From an uncultured Acidimicrobiales bacterium (GTDB lineage Bacteria; Actinomycetota; Acidimicrobiia; Acidimicrobiales; SHLQ01): a DNA stretch of 44,917 nucleotides. Of this stretch, positions 23,485 through 31,845 are shown one piece after another. Location of the stretch: positions 1 to 44,917 of the forward strand of contig CALJDK010000064.1 of assembly GCA_938023735.1 (NCBI GenBank). The letters run 5' to 3'. Position 1 is the first letter of the stretch. Each line of letters starts with the position of its first letter. The position numbers were made by a program, and so were the translations under genes. The notes under the pieces are model-generated. The model was not told the origin of the DNA and searched no databases. It was given only the letters and a program-made list of their open reading frames with translations.

Positions 23485-24870
23485 ATGACCGATATCCACG
23501 AACGTGAAACCAGCGTCGACATGCCACGGTCGGCTGGAAAGAGCGTCAACGAAGTCCTGACCCATGAGAGCACCTACCAGAACGTCCCGAAGTCGTTGCT
23601 GATCGAGTCGCCCGAGCTCATCGAGCCCGGCGTCATCGACATCGAGCGGTACACCTCCTATGAGTTCCATCGCCGCGAGGTCGAGCATCTTTGGCGCAAG
23701 ACCTGGCAGATGGCGTGTCGCCTCGAACACATCCCCAACGTTGGCGACCACGTGGTCTATCGCATCGTCGACGACTCGATCATCGTCGTTCGCATTTCCG
23801 ACACCGAGATCCGGGCGTACCACAACACCTGTCTTCACCGGGGAACCGAGTTGCGACCCGAGGATGGCAACGTGCCGTTCTTCCGATGCCCGTTCCACGC
23901 TTGGACATGGAACCTCGACGGCACGCTGATCTCCGCGACGAGCGACTGGGATCTGCCTGATTTTGATCCCGACAACTTCTGCCTCCCGGAGGCAAAGGTC
24001 GCCACCTGGGGCGGGTTCGTGTTTATCAACATGGATCAGGACGCACCATCGTTCGAGGAGTACGCCGAGAACTTTCCCGACCTGATGTCGGAGTTCCCGC
24101 TGGAACATCGGCGAATCAAGACCCACGTTGCCGGGGTCATCGAAGCGAACTGGAAGGTGACCCTCGAGGCGTTTATCGAGGTGTACCACGTGTTCGCCAC
24201 GCATCCGCAGATCGCGCCGTATCAGGCCGATGAAGCAACGCAGTACGACGTGTGGGGAGACCACGTCAACCGCAAGATCACCAATGGCGGAATGGTGTCA
24301 CCCCACATCAGCACCACCAACGATGAAGAGACCATCGTCCGAATGATGTTCTCGGACTTCTTCAGCATCGACGACGTCGACGCGATCTCGGTACCCGAGG
24401 GTAAATCGGCTCGTGACATCATCGCCGCGAAGCTTCGCGAACAGGTTGGTGAAGCCGCCGGTGTCGATCTGTCGCATGTGGCCAACACCGAGATGATGGA
24501 CGGCATCGAGTTCTTCCTGTTCCCCAACTTCGCGCCGTGGGTTGGCTACGCGCTGCCGATGGTTTATCGGGTACGCCCCAACGGCGACGACCAGAACAGC
24601 TCGATCTTCGAAGTCATGCTGCTGTCGCCGGTCGAGGACCCCGACGACGTCGAGCCGCCTCCGGAGATGACCTGGATCGACGGCGACTGGCGGGTCGTCG
24701 AAGAGCTGGGTGTCTTGGGCCCGGCGTATAACCAGGACATGGGCAACCTTCCCCGAGTACAGCGCGGACTCAAGGCATCCGGCAACGGAAAAGTGCAGTT
24801 CCTTCGCTATCAGGAAATGCGAATCCGCCATTTTCACCGGACGCTCATGAAGTACCTCGACGCTTCGTGA
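23485..24870 (+). CDS. Rieske non-heme iron oxygenase, alpha (oxygenase) subunit
   Basis: Ring-hydroxylating-type oxygenase, 461 aa. The Rieske [2Fe-2S] ligands are Cys116-x-His118 (CLHRG) and Cys135-x2-His138 (CPFHAW). The mononuclear-iron motif EAFIEVYHVFATHP supplies His235 and His240 with the bridging acidic residue before them. The catalytic domain follows to about 450. No beta subunit is adjacent, so a homotrimer is likely. ATG 23485 follows a GTAGGAGC ribosome site. Electrons could come from either window ferredoxin. Its position before the P450, FadE and thiolase-like genes suggests action on an intermediate or side-chain of the same substrate; substrate unknown. Confidence 0.92.
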   Translation: MTDIHERETSVDMPRSAGKSVNEVLTHESTYQNVPKSLLIESPELIEPGVIDIERYTSYEFHRREVEHLWRKTWQMACRLEHIPNVGDHVVYRIVDDSIIVVRISDTEIRAYHNTCLHRGTELRPEDGNVPFFRCPFHAWTWNLDGTLISATSDWDLPDFDPDNFCLPEAKVATWGGFVFINMDQDAPSFEEYAENFPDLMSEFPLEHRRIKTHVAGVIEANWKVTLEAFIEVYHVFATHPQIAPYQADEATQYDVWGDHVNRKITNGGMVSPHISTTNDEETIVRMMFSDFFSIDDVDAISVPEGKSARDIIAAKLREQVGEAAGVDLSHVANTEMMDGIEFFLFPNFAPWVGYALPMVYRVRPNGDDQNSSIFEVMLLSPVEDPDDVEPPPEMTWIDGDWRVVEELGVLGPAYNQDMGNLPRVQRGLKASGNGKVQFLRYQEMRIRHFHRTLMKYLDAS

Positions 24871-24932
24871 CCCTCTGAAGCGCCCAGTCCTTTCTGGCGG
24901 CGCCAGCCGGGACTTTGCTGAGGTTTACTCAG

Positions 24933-24953
24933 TTCGAATTTAAAAGATATAAG
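24933..24953. promoter_or_regulatory. AT-rich promoter/operator before ferredoxin-P450 genes
   Basis: TTCGAATTT (24933-24941) followed by AAAAGATATAAG marks an AT-rich stretch in the 117-bp gap between the Rieske gene and the ferredoxin gene. It contains the TTCGAAT half-site seen at 6646 and 23165. Likely a separate promoter for the ferredoxin-P450 unit. Confidence 0.4.
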
Positions 24954-24987
24954 TTAGAAATTATTCAACCAATGAAGAGGTGTCATC

Positions 24988-25194
24988 GTGCGAACACTGC
25001 ACATCAACGCTGAAACGTGCCAAGGGCATGCCATGTGTGCAGGTCATGCACCGTCGCTTATCGATGTCGACGATCTCGGTTTCGCATTCGTACTGGGTGA
25101 CGGTCAGCTCAGCACCCCCGAAGAGGTTGCCGCAGCAGAGAAAGCAGCTGCGTCGTGCCCGGAGCGGGCCATCACCGTAGGAGAAAACGCATGA
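24988..25194 (+). CDS. [3Fe-4S]-type ferredoxin for P450
   Basis: Electron carrier of 68 aa. Ligands are Cys11, Cys17 and Cys57 (CQGHAMC and SCPER), with His14 where four-iron ferredoxins have a Cys. This is the actinobacterial P450-partner pattern. The GTG start at 24988 follows GAAGAGG. Its stop overlaps the start of the P450 gene (ATGA), which fits direct electron supply to that enzyme. It may also serve the paralogous P450 at 3409-4581, which lacks its own ferredoxin. Confidence 0.93.
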   Translation: MRTLHINAETCQGHAMCAGHAPSLIDVDDLGFAFVLGDGQLSTPEEVAAAEKAAASCPERAITVGENA

Positions 25195-26354
25195 GCGAGT
25201 CATCGTTCGATCATCTGGCAGTCGCCGCAGCCGACGACGCTCCCGAACAGCTGGCCGATCTTCGCGCCCAGTGCCCGGTGCAACATTCTGATGCCCACGA
25301 AGGATTCTGGGCGCTGTTCGACTACGAGTCAGTTGGCATGGCCGCCCGCGAAACCGCCACGTTCTCCTCGGCGTCGGGCGTCACGATTCCCGCACACGCA
25401 TTCCCCATGGCGTTGCCCCCAATCGAGGCCGATGCACCGCTTCATATGCAGGTGCGCGGACCACTCCTTCCCCGGCTGTCGCCCAAAGTGATGGAGGACC
25501 TCGAGGACGATCTTCGCGCCATGGTGCGCGGACTCATCGACGAATTCATCGAGAGCGGATCGGCCGACCTGGCAAAGGATCTCACCATTCCCTTCCCGGG
25601 TATGTCGATCGGCAAGCTGATGAACGTCCCCGACGACGACATCGTGATGCTGCGCGACATCACTGCCCATCTCATGCAGAACTCCGATGACATGGGGTTC
25701 ATCATGCAGGCGATGGGGTTCTTCCAAAAGCTCTATGAAGACCGCCTCGCAAACCCCGGTGAAGATCTCCCCAGCGCCATCCTTGCGCTCGAGATCGACG
25801 GAACACAGGTAACCAACGAGGAATACCTGGCCATCATCGCCATGGTCATGATGGCGGGGCTCGACACCACGGCCAACGCTGCCGGCAGCATGTTCAGAAT
25901 GATCGGCGCCAACCCCGAGGTCCGGGAAGCGCTCATTGCCGACCCGGCAAAGATTCCCCAAGCCGTCGAGGAGTTTCTTCGGGTGGCAACGCCCCTGCAT
26001 GCCAGCGGCCGGACCACGACCGAAGCCGTCGAGGTTGGCGGTTGCCCGGTTCCCGCCGGAGATCGGGTACTTCTAAACTGGTTGGCGGCAAATCACGATC
26101 CCGCCGAGTTTGATTCTCCCGAAACGCTCGACATCGAACGCTTCCCGAACCGGCACTACGCCTTCGGCACCGGGCCCCACCGCTGTTTGGGCATTCACCT
26201 CGCCCGTCTCCAACTAAAACTGTTGGCCGAAGAGGTTCTCGCCCGCCTTCCCGATTTCGAAGTCGACGAGGCTCAGGTCGAGCGCTACGTCGGGGTCACC
26301 CGCGGGCTCGCGTCACTACCGGTGTCATTCACACCGGGCTCCACCTCCGCGTGA
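25191..26354 (+). CDS. Cytochrome P450 (paralogue of the P450 at 3409-4581)
   Basis: Heme-thiolate monooxygenase, 387 aa. The I-helix motif AGLDTT is at 222-227, ExxR near 261-264 (EFLR), and FGTGPHRCLG has heme Cys332. It resembles the P450 at 3409-4581 along its full length and belongs to the same subfamily. The true start is ATG 25191, overlapping the ferredoxin stop; the frame to 25155 is inside the ferredoxin gene. It is followed after 9 bp by an acyl-CoA dehydrogenase, so hydroxylation of an acid or CoA-linked intermediate is conceivable. Substrate unknown. Confidence 0.93.
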   Translation: MSESSFDHLAVAAADDAPEQLADLRAQCPVQHSDAHEGFWALFDYESVGMAARETATFSSASGVTIPAHAFPMALPPIEADAPLHMQVRGPLLPRLSPKVMEDLEDDLRAMVRGLIDEFIESGSADLAKDLTIPFPGMSIGKLMNVPDDDIVMLRDITAHLMQNSDDMGFIMQAMGFFQKLYEDRLANPGEDLPSAILALEIDGTQVTNEEYLAIIAMVMMAGLDTTANAAGSMFRMIGANPEVREALIADPAKIPQAVEEFLRVATPLHASGRTTTEAVEVGGCPVPAGDRVLLNWLAANHDPAEFDSPETLDIERFPNRHYAFGTGPHRCLGIHLARLQLKLLAEEVLARLPDFEVDEAQVERYVGVTRGLASLPVSFTPGSTSA

Positions 26355-26363
26355 CGGTCCAGT

Positions 26364-27602
26364 ATGAGTAGCGACGCTGGCGACTCGCCCGAGCAGTCCA
26401 GCTTCCGACAGGCTGCCCGAGCATGGCTTGTAGAAAACCTGAACCCACTGGTGGTCGAGCAATCACAGGGTTCGTTGCTGTCGAGCCCAACCATCGATGA
26501 CCTTCCCGAGGCTCGTCGTGTTCAACAGCTTCTCGTCGACGGCGGGTATGCGGGAATCAGCTGGCCCCGAGAGTACGGCGGTCGCGGCGGGTCGGTTATC
26601 GACGAGTTGATCTTCGACCAGGAGGCCGCCGACTTCCACATGCCGGTCGACATCTTTGTCATCGGTACCCATCTGGTTGGACCTACGCTCATCACCCACG
26701 GAACACCCGAGCAGCAGGACCGGTTTCTTCCCCGCATCCTCGACGGCTCGGACGTGTGGTGCCAGTTGTTCTCCGAACCCGAGGCGGGGTCTGACCTCGC
26801 TGGGTTGCGGGCGAGCGCCCGCGAAGATGGTGACGACTGGATCGTTAACGGCCAGAAGGTATGGACGTCGGGCGCGTCGACCTCCAACTGGGGCATCATG
26901 CCCGTGCGGACTGATCCGACGGTGCCAAAGCACCGCGGCATCTCGTACTTCGCCGTCGATATGGAGTCCGAGGGAGTAACCGTACGTCCGCTGCGACAAA
27001 TGAGCGGTCACGAACACTTCTGCGAAGTCTTTCTCGACGATGTCCGAATACCGGCGACGAACCTGATCGGCGATCTCAATGGTGGCTGGAATGTAACCCG
27101 CACGACGCTGCAGAACGAACGCCATATGACCGGAGCATCCCACGGCGCGGTGAACTTCGATTCGCTGCTGTCCCTTGCGCGGGACTCAGGGCGGCTCACC
27201 GACGATGTTCTCGAACCCGTCGTTCGGCAACGACTCGTCGACGTCTACATCGACGGAGAAATCATCCGTCTGCTTGGCCTTCGCACAATGTCGGCGCTCT
27301 TTCAGGGCAAAGAGCCCGGGCCTGAGTCCTCGGTGGCGAAGCTGGCGGTGGCGACCATGGTTCGCAAAGCCGCCGACCTGGCGCTCGAGTTGACCGGACC
27401 AGGTGGCACGGTGCACAGCGGCGACGACGACCTCGACGGATGGCTCGACTTCTTCTTGATGGCGCCCGCCCTGCGGATCGCTGGCGGTACCGACGAGATT
27501 CAGCGAAACATTCTTGGTGAGCGAGTCTTGGGCCTTCCTCGAGCCAATGACCCCACCCGAACGTTGGCGTTCAATGATCCACAAACCAGCCAGGAAGGTT
27601 AG
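26364..27602 (+). CDS. Acyl-CoA dehydrogenase (FadE-type)
   Basis: FAD-dependent acyl-CoA dehydrogenase, 412 aa, introducing the alpha-beta double bond of a CoA thioester. Family motifs include QLFSEPEAGSDLAGL and WIVNGQKVWTSGA in the middle domain and GGTDEIQRNILGERVLGLPR at the C-terminus. The sequence is closest in type to actinobacterial FadE proteins that act on branched or cyclic acyl-CoAs, some as heteromers. No second FadE lies beside it, so if it is a heteromer its partner is elsewhere. It is in a tight plus-strand unit with P450, DUF35 and thiolase-like genes. Confidence 0.9.
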   Translation: MSSDAGDSPEQSSFRQAARAWLVENLNPLVVEQSQGSLLSSPTIDDLPEARRVQQLLVDGGYAGISWPREYGGRGGSVIDELIFDQEAADFHMPVDIFVIGTHLVGPTLITHGTPEQQDRFLPRILDGSDVWCQLFSEPEAGSDLAGLRASAREDGDDWIVNGQKVWTSGASTSNWGIMPVRTDPTVPKHRGISYFAVDMESEGVTVRPLRQMSGHEHFCEVFLDDVRIPATNLIGDLNGGWNVTRTTLQNERHMTGASHGAVNFDSLLSLARDSGRLTDDVLEPVVRQRLVDVYIDGEIIRLLGLRTMSALFQGKEPGPESSVAKLAVATMVRKAADLALELTGPGGTVHSGDDDLDGWLDFFLMAPALRIAGGTDEIQRNILGERVLGLPRANDPTRTLAFNDPQTSQEG

Positions 27603-27606
27603 GGAG

Positions 27607-28041
27607 ATGACCAGTAGCGAACCGAATCCGAACCGTTCGAAGCTCCCCGAGAACTACAGCTTCGACGACTCGGCGAGCGGGATAACCATCCACGGCTCGC
27701 AAAGCGACGAGCTGGGCACTACCTACTGGCCGCCGCGACTTCGATGCCCTCAGACCGGCGGCTCGGTGAGCCCGGTCGATCTGGCCACGACCGGAATCCT
27801 GTGGTCGTGGAGCTATGTCCATCTGCCGTGGATGGGCGACGTTGCCCCCAACGGTGATGACGAAGGCTACGGCGTTGGCATGGTCGACCTTGACGATGAC
27901 GGCCCTCGTTTGGCGGCGGTGTTGATGGGCTCGCGCGATGACTGGCACATCGGCGCGCCGGTGACGGCCCGAGAGCTGCCCTACAAGACGATCGACGGCA
28001 AGCCGCAATCGATCCTGGCGTTCGAAAGGTCCGCTTCATGA
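27607..28041 (+). CDS. DUF35-type OB-fold protein with degenerate zinc ribbon
   Basis: Protein of 144 aa in the DUF35 (acyl-CoA-associated OB-fold) group. The stretch TYWPPRLRCPQTGGSVSP corresponds to the zinc-ribbon entry, and TTGILWSWSYVHLPW to the first OB strand. Normal members have four Cys in the ribbon; here only Cys47 remains, so zinc binding is probably lost. The start ATG 27607 sits directly after AGGGAG, and its stop overlaps the thiolase-like gene (ATGA at 28038). DUF35 proteins commonly form a complex with thiolase-like proteins, for example in the Ltp2/ChsH2 aldolase of steroid side-chain degradation. That pairing is inferred here. Confidence 0.75.
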   Translation: MTSSEPNPNRSKLPENYSFDDSASGITIHGSQSDELGTTYWPPRLRCPQTGGSVSPVDLATTGILWSWSYVHLPWMGDVAPNGDDEGYGVGMVDLDDDGPRLAAVLMGSRDDWHIGAPVTARELPYKTIDGKPQSILAFERSAS

Positions 28042-29195
28042 CCATGGCAAACGACGTATTCGTGCTCGGCGTTGGGATGAGCCGCTTCGGAGGCCCCTAC
28101 CAGCAGCTCGACAGCAGAATCATCGAAGCATCGACCGAGGCCATCGACGATGCCGCTATTCCGTACTCCGAAGTGCAGTCGCTGTATCTGGGTACCTCGT
28201 TGGCGGCATCGACTTACGGACCACCGGTGGTGAAGGACCTTGGTCTCACCGGAATCCCCGTCACTCGAATCGAAAACGCGTCGGCGACCGGCGGTGCGGC
28301 GTTCTACGAGGCGGTGCACGCGGTGTCGAGCGGCCGGCTCGACGTCACGATGGCCATTGCGTTCGATGACCCGAGCACCAGCGCTGTTCCCGACTTCAAC
28401 AACGTCGAAGACATCAGCCCGATCCTCGATCCATTCGTGCCACCCATGGCGTTCTTTTCGATGTGGGCAGTACGCCGCATGGAGGAGTTCGGCACCACAC
28501 CGGAGACCCTGGCCGCAGTGGCGGCAAAGAACTGGAACAACGCCCGACTCAACCCGAAGGCCGAACGACAAGCCACCGAAGAGATCACCATCGAACGGGT
28601 GCTCGGTTCGCGAATGCTCGCCTATCCGCATACCGCACGGATGGCGGCCCCCCAGGGCGCAGGCGCAGCGGCGGTCATCGTCGCATCCAAAGCGGCGCTC
28701 GAGAAGTTCGGCGTTTCCGGCGACGTCAAAGTTGTCGCAGCCCAAGCGCACTCCGAGCGATACGCCCCAGGCCATCTGTTCACCGGTGCCATTATCGGCC
28801 CGCCCGAAATGGTGAGCCGCGCGGCGTTCGCTGCCTACGAGGAGGCAAGCATCGGCCCCGAAGATCTGGGGGTCATTGCGTTCCACGATGCCTACGCGAT
28901 CGAAGAGCTGTTGTATTACGAAGCCGTTGGTTTGTGCGGGCCGGGTGAGGCCGACCGGCTCATGCACGACGGCGAAACCCAGCTCACCGGCCGTTTCCCC
29001 ACCTCGACCGACGGCGGATTCATCGGCCGAGGGCATCCATCGGGTCCCACCGGCGTGGCCCAAATTTGGGAGCTCACCCACCAGTTGCGCGGCAGCGCCG
29101 GCGACCGAGCGGTAAAGCACAAGCCATCAAATGGTCTGGCGCACATCGTCGGAGCCGGGTCGGTTTGTTACACCCACATTCTTCAGTCCTGCTAG
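28038..29195 (+). CDS. Thiolase-like protein lacking the nucleophilic Cys (probable Ltp2-type aldolase)
   Basis: SCP-x/lipid-transfer-type thiolase homologue, 385 aa. The nucleophile loop, normally ENACASG, reads ENASATGG, with Ser82 where Cys should be. HDAY at 283-286 keeps His but has Ala in place of the usual Cys, and GHPSGPTG at 332-339 and GSVCYTH (Cys377) are retained. Loss of the nucleophile is known in Ltp2-type aldolases, which use the thiolase fold for retro-aldol cleavage of a beta-hydroxyacyl-CoA. The overlapping DUF35 gene and the FadE and MaoC genes support that reading: dehydrogenation, hydration, then retro-aldol chain shortening. True thiolase activity is less likely. Confidence 0.82.
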   Translation: MTMANDVFVLGVGMSRFGGPYQQLDSRIIEASTEAIDDAAIPYSEVQSLYLGTSLAASTYGPPVVKDLGLTGIPVTRIENASATGGAAFYEAVHAVSSGRLDVTMAIAFDDPSTSAVPDFNNVEDISPILDPFVPPMAFFSMWAVRRMEEFGTTPETLAAVAAKNWNNARLNPKAERQATEEITIERVLGSRMLAYPHTARMAAPQGAGAAAVIVASKAALEKFGVSGDVKVVAAQAHSERYAPGHLFTGAIIGPPEMVSRAAFAAYEEASIGPEDLGVIAFHDAYAIEELLYYEAVGLCGPGEADRLMHDGETQLTGRFPTSTDGGFIGRGHPSGPTGVAQIWELTHQLRGSAGDRAVKHKPSNGLAHIVGAGSVCYTHILQSC

Positions 29196-29244
29196 TCGCA
29201 CCCCCGTCAATCCCAGAACCTTCAAGTACAGAGCGAGCACACCT

Positions 29245-30150
29245 ATGAGTATTGGATTCGGCGATCAGGTAGCGATCGTCACGGGCGCAGGCACCGGCTT
29301 GGGCCGAAGCCACGCCCTCGAACTTGCGTCACGCGGCGCAATGGTGGTGGTCAATGACCTCCACGACGAGCGCACCGATGGACCATCGGCGGCCGAACAG
29401 GTTGCGGCCGAGATCGTTGAGCTCGGTGGGCTAGCCGTTGCGAACCACAACTCGGTCGCTACCCCAGAGGGCGGCGCAGCCATCGTTGCGGCGGCGATCG
29501 AGGAGTACGGACGGGTCGACATCGTCATCAACAACGCCGGGATTGTCCGCGACGGCTCGTTCGCGAAACTTGGTGTCGACGCCATCACGTCGGTGCTCGA
29601 CGTGCATCTCGGCGCAGCGTTCTATGTGACCCAGCCAGCCTTTATCCACATGAAGGAACAGGGATACGGTCGCATTCTGTTTACGTCGTCGGGCGCTGGA
29701 CTGTTCGGCAACTTCGGACAGGCCAACTACGCCGCAGCCAAAGCGGGAGTGGTTGGGCTGGCCAACGTCCTCGCCATCGAGGGCGCACGGTACAACATTG
29801 GCGCCAACGTCATTGCGCCTGCGGCGCGAACCCAGATGAACGAAGGACTCCTCGGCGACCTGAACGACGCGCTAGACCCCGAGCTCGTCACGTCGATGGC
29901 GGTCTTCCTGGTCTCCAGCGAGTGCACGCTTACCGGCGAGATCTACTCGGCGCTCGGCGGACGCTACGCCCGCATTTTCACCGGGCTCACCCCGGGCTGG
30001 TTTGCTGGCGTCGGTGCACGCCCAACCGCCGACGACGTGGCCGACCAGATCGAAAGCATCCGTGCCGAGCCCGGGTACCGGGTTCCAACCGATGTCACCA
30101 CCGAGGTTGCAGAACTCACCCGGCTCCACGGTCTCGAACAAACCGAGTAG
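29245..30150 (+). CDS. SDR of the 17-beta-HSD type 4 / MFE-2 dehydrogenase type
   Basis: Short-chain dehydrogenase of 301 aa. It has TGAGTGLG for cofactor binding, NNAGIVRDGSF, and a catalytic Ser...YAAAK. The VVVNDLHDE strand and the long C-terminal region resemble the (3R)-hydroxyacyl-CoA dehydrogenase domain of peroxisomal MFE-2, so oxidation of a 3-hydroxyacyl-CoA is plausible. The start is ATG 29245; the frame to 29131 overlaps the thiolase-like gene and is not used. It closes the plus-strand unit, 4 bp before a convergent ligase gene. Confidence 0.88.
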   Translation: MSIGFGDQVAIVTGAGTGLGRSHALELASRGAMVVVNDLHDERTDGPSAAEQVAAEIVELGGLAVANHNSVATPEGGAAIVAAAIEEYGRVDIVINNAGIVRDGSFAKLGVDAITSVLDVHLGAAFYVTQPAFIHMKEQGYGRILFTSSGAGLFGNFGQANYAAAKAGVVGLANVLAIEGARYNIGANVIAPAARTQMNEGLLGDLNDALDPELVTSMAVFLVSSECTLTGEIYSALGGRYARIFTGLTPGWFAGVGARPTADDVADQIESIRAEPGYRVPTDVTTEVAELTRLHGLEQTE

Positions 30151-30154
30151 CGAC

Positions 30155-31753
30155 CTATTCGGCAGGCTTGTCTTCAGCGGCCCGTTGGCGGCCGATCTCG
30201 AGCAGGTTCTGATAATTCAGCTTCCCGTTTGCCGCGCGGTTGAGTGAGTCGATCTGAAACACATGGCGCGGCACCTTGTAGCCCGCAATGAACTCGCGGC
30301 ATTGGTCACGAACGTCACCGGTGTCGAGCACGGTGCCTGGCGCCATTTCGACAAGCGCGGTGACCGCTTGCCCGAACCGTTTGTCGGGTACGCCGACCAC
30401 TGCGGCGTCGACAACATCGGGGTGCCGCTTCAGCGCGGTCTCGACCTCGTCGGGGAACACTTTCTCGCCGCCGGTGTTTATCGATGTCGAGCCTCGCCCG
30501 AGGAATTCGATGTTTCCCTCTGCGGTGATGGTGGCATGATCGCCGGCGATGGCGAAGCGTTGGCCGTCGACCTCGACAAAGGTCTCGGCTGTCTTTTTCG
30601 GATCGTTGTGATACCCGAGCGGGATCCGGCCACCGACCGCGAGCCGTCCAACCTGGCCCGACCCGGGCTCGATCTCGCAACCGTCGTCGTCGATGACCTT
30701 CGTGTGCGGCCCCGGCTGAAATCGCCCCGTGGTTCCCTCGCCGGCCGATCGCGACACCGACGATGCTGCACCGAGAGCCTCGGAGGATCCTAACGAATCG
30801 ATCACCACGATCTTTGGCGAGATTGCATGCAGTGCCGCCTTGACCTCGGCGCTCAGCATCGCGCCCGAGGAGATGATGACGCGGAGTGCCGAGAGGTCCC
30901 ACCGGCCTGGTTCGGCGGCCATCGCTTCAATAACCGGGCGGGCTTGGGCATCGCCGATCAGGACCACGCTCTTCACACCGTTGGTCTCGATGGCATCGAG
31001 GAGTTGTTGGGGCTGGAAGCGCCCGGGGGGAAGGAGTACCACCGTGCCGCCGATGGCCAAGGCGCTCATGGCCGATCCGGCTCCGGTGCCGTGCATCAAC
31101 GGGCAGGCGGGCAAAACGGTTGGGCCGGGGTCGACAACCGCATCGCGCACGAGATCGAGGTCGGCGTGGTCGCCGAGCGGACGAACCGAGGTGCCGTTGA
31201 GCGCGCCAAACCAGTCGTCTTGTCGCCAGAGAACACCTTTGGGATTGCCGGTGGTTCCTCCGGTGTAGAGCATGTAGAGGTCATCGCCCGACCTGCCCCA
31301 CGGTGCCGTGACTCCCTGCGTCGGTGCGGCCGTTTCGGTAACCGCGCGATAGGAATCGGGAACCGATAACCACCAGCGAACGCTCGACACCCGGTCCCGT
31401 ACGGCTTCGACCATCGGCTCGAACTCGCGGTCATAGATGACGCCGACAACACCGGCGTCGTTCCACAGGTGCACGAGTTCGTCACCGACGTAGCGGTAGT
31501 TGGTGTTGACCGGGACGAGCCCGGCCTTCATGATCGCAAACATCGATTCGAGGTAGGGGGCGCCGTTGTAGAGGTACTGCGCAACCCGGTCCTGAGCGTC
31601 GACCGATTGCTCGAGCATCCAGGCCGCCAAGCTGTCGGCCCGGCGATCAAATTCTCCCCACGACACATGCTCGTCGGCGGTGATAATGGCAGGCCGGTCA
31701 GGCTGGTGCCGAGCGACTGTCTCCCAAATGTTTGCAAAGTTCCAAGTACCCAC
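30155..31753 (-). CDS. Acyl-CoA synthetase, FadD17/FadD19-like
   Basis: AMP-forming ligase, 532 aa. The beginning WNFANIWETVARHQPDRPAII and the phosphate loop LYTGGTTGNPKG, followed by WRQDDWF, match what I recall of the mycobacterial FadD19/FadD17 group, which activates steroid side-chain acids. The C-terminal hinge and the catalytic Lys in ANGKLNYQ are intact. ATG 31753 is 24 bp downstream of operator copy 3, whose minus-strand flank carries TAGGGT, a likely -10 box. It is convergent with the SDR gene. Steroid-type acids are a reasonable but unproven substrate class. Confidence 0.9.
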   Translation of the reverse strand: MGTWNFANIWETVARHQPDRPAIITADEHVSWGEFDRRADSLAAWMLEQSVDAQDRVAQYLYNGAPYLESMFAIMKAGLVPVNTNYRYVGDELVHLWNDAGVVGVIYDREFEPMVEAVRDRVSSVRWWLSVPDSYRAVTETAAPTQGVTAPWGRSGDDLYMLYTGGTTGNPKGVLWRQDDWFGALNGTSVRPLGDHADLDLVRDAVVDPGPTVLPACPLMHGTGAGSAMSALAIGGTVVLLPPGRFQPQQLLDAIETNGVKSVVLIGDAQARPVIEAMAAEPGRWDLSALRVIISSGAMLSAEVKAALHAISPKIVVIDSLGSSEALGAASSVSRSAGEGTTGRFQPGPHTKVIDDDGCEIEPGSGQVGRLAVGGRIPLGYHNDPKKTAETFVEVDGQRFAIAGDHATITAEGNIEFLGRGSTSINTGGEKVFPDEVETALKRHPDVVDAAVVGVPDKRFGQAVTALVEMAPGTVLDTGDVRDQCREFIAGYKVPRHVFQIDSLNRAANGKLNYQNLLEIGRQRAAEDKPAE

Positions 31754-31776
31754 GCCCTCACCCTATCGAACCGACC

Positions 31777-31790
31777 CTATCGAACGCTAG
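31777..31790. promoter_or_regulatory. Operator copy 3: CTATCG-AA-CGCTAG (with extra half-site)
   Basis: CTATCGAACGCTAG lies 24 bp upstream of the FadD19-like start. CCCTATCGAA occurs at 31761-31770 and again at 31775-31784 (period 14), so an additional half-site sits closer to the gene. On the minus strand each copy ends in TAGGGT, placing likely -10 boxes under the repressor. Confidence 0.68.
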
Positions 31791-31845
31791 ATAAAGGTTC
31801 TTCTGGGGAGACAACCCCGCTGGTCGGCCGAGCGAAGTCGGGGCG

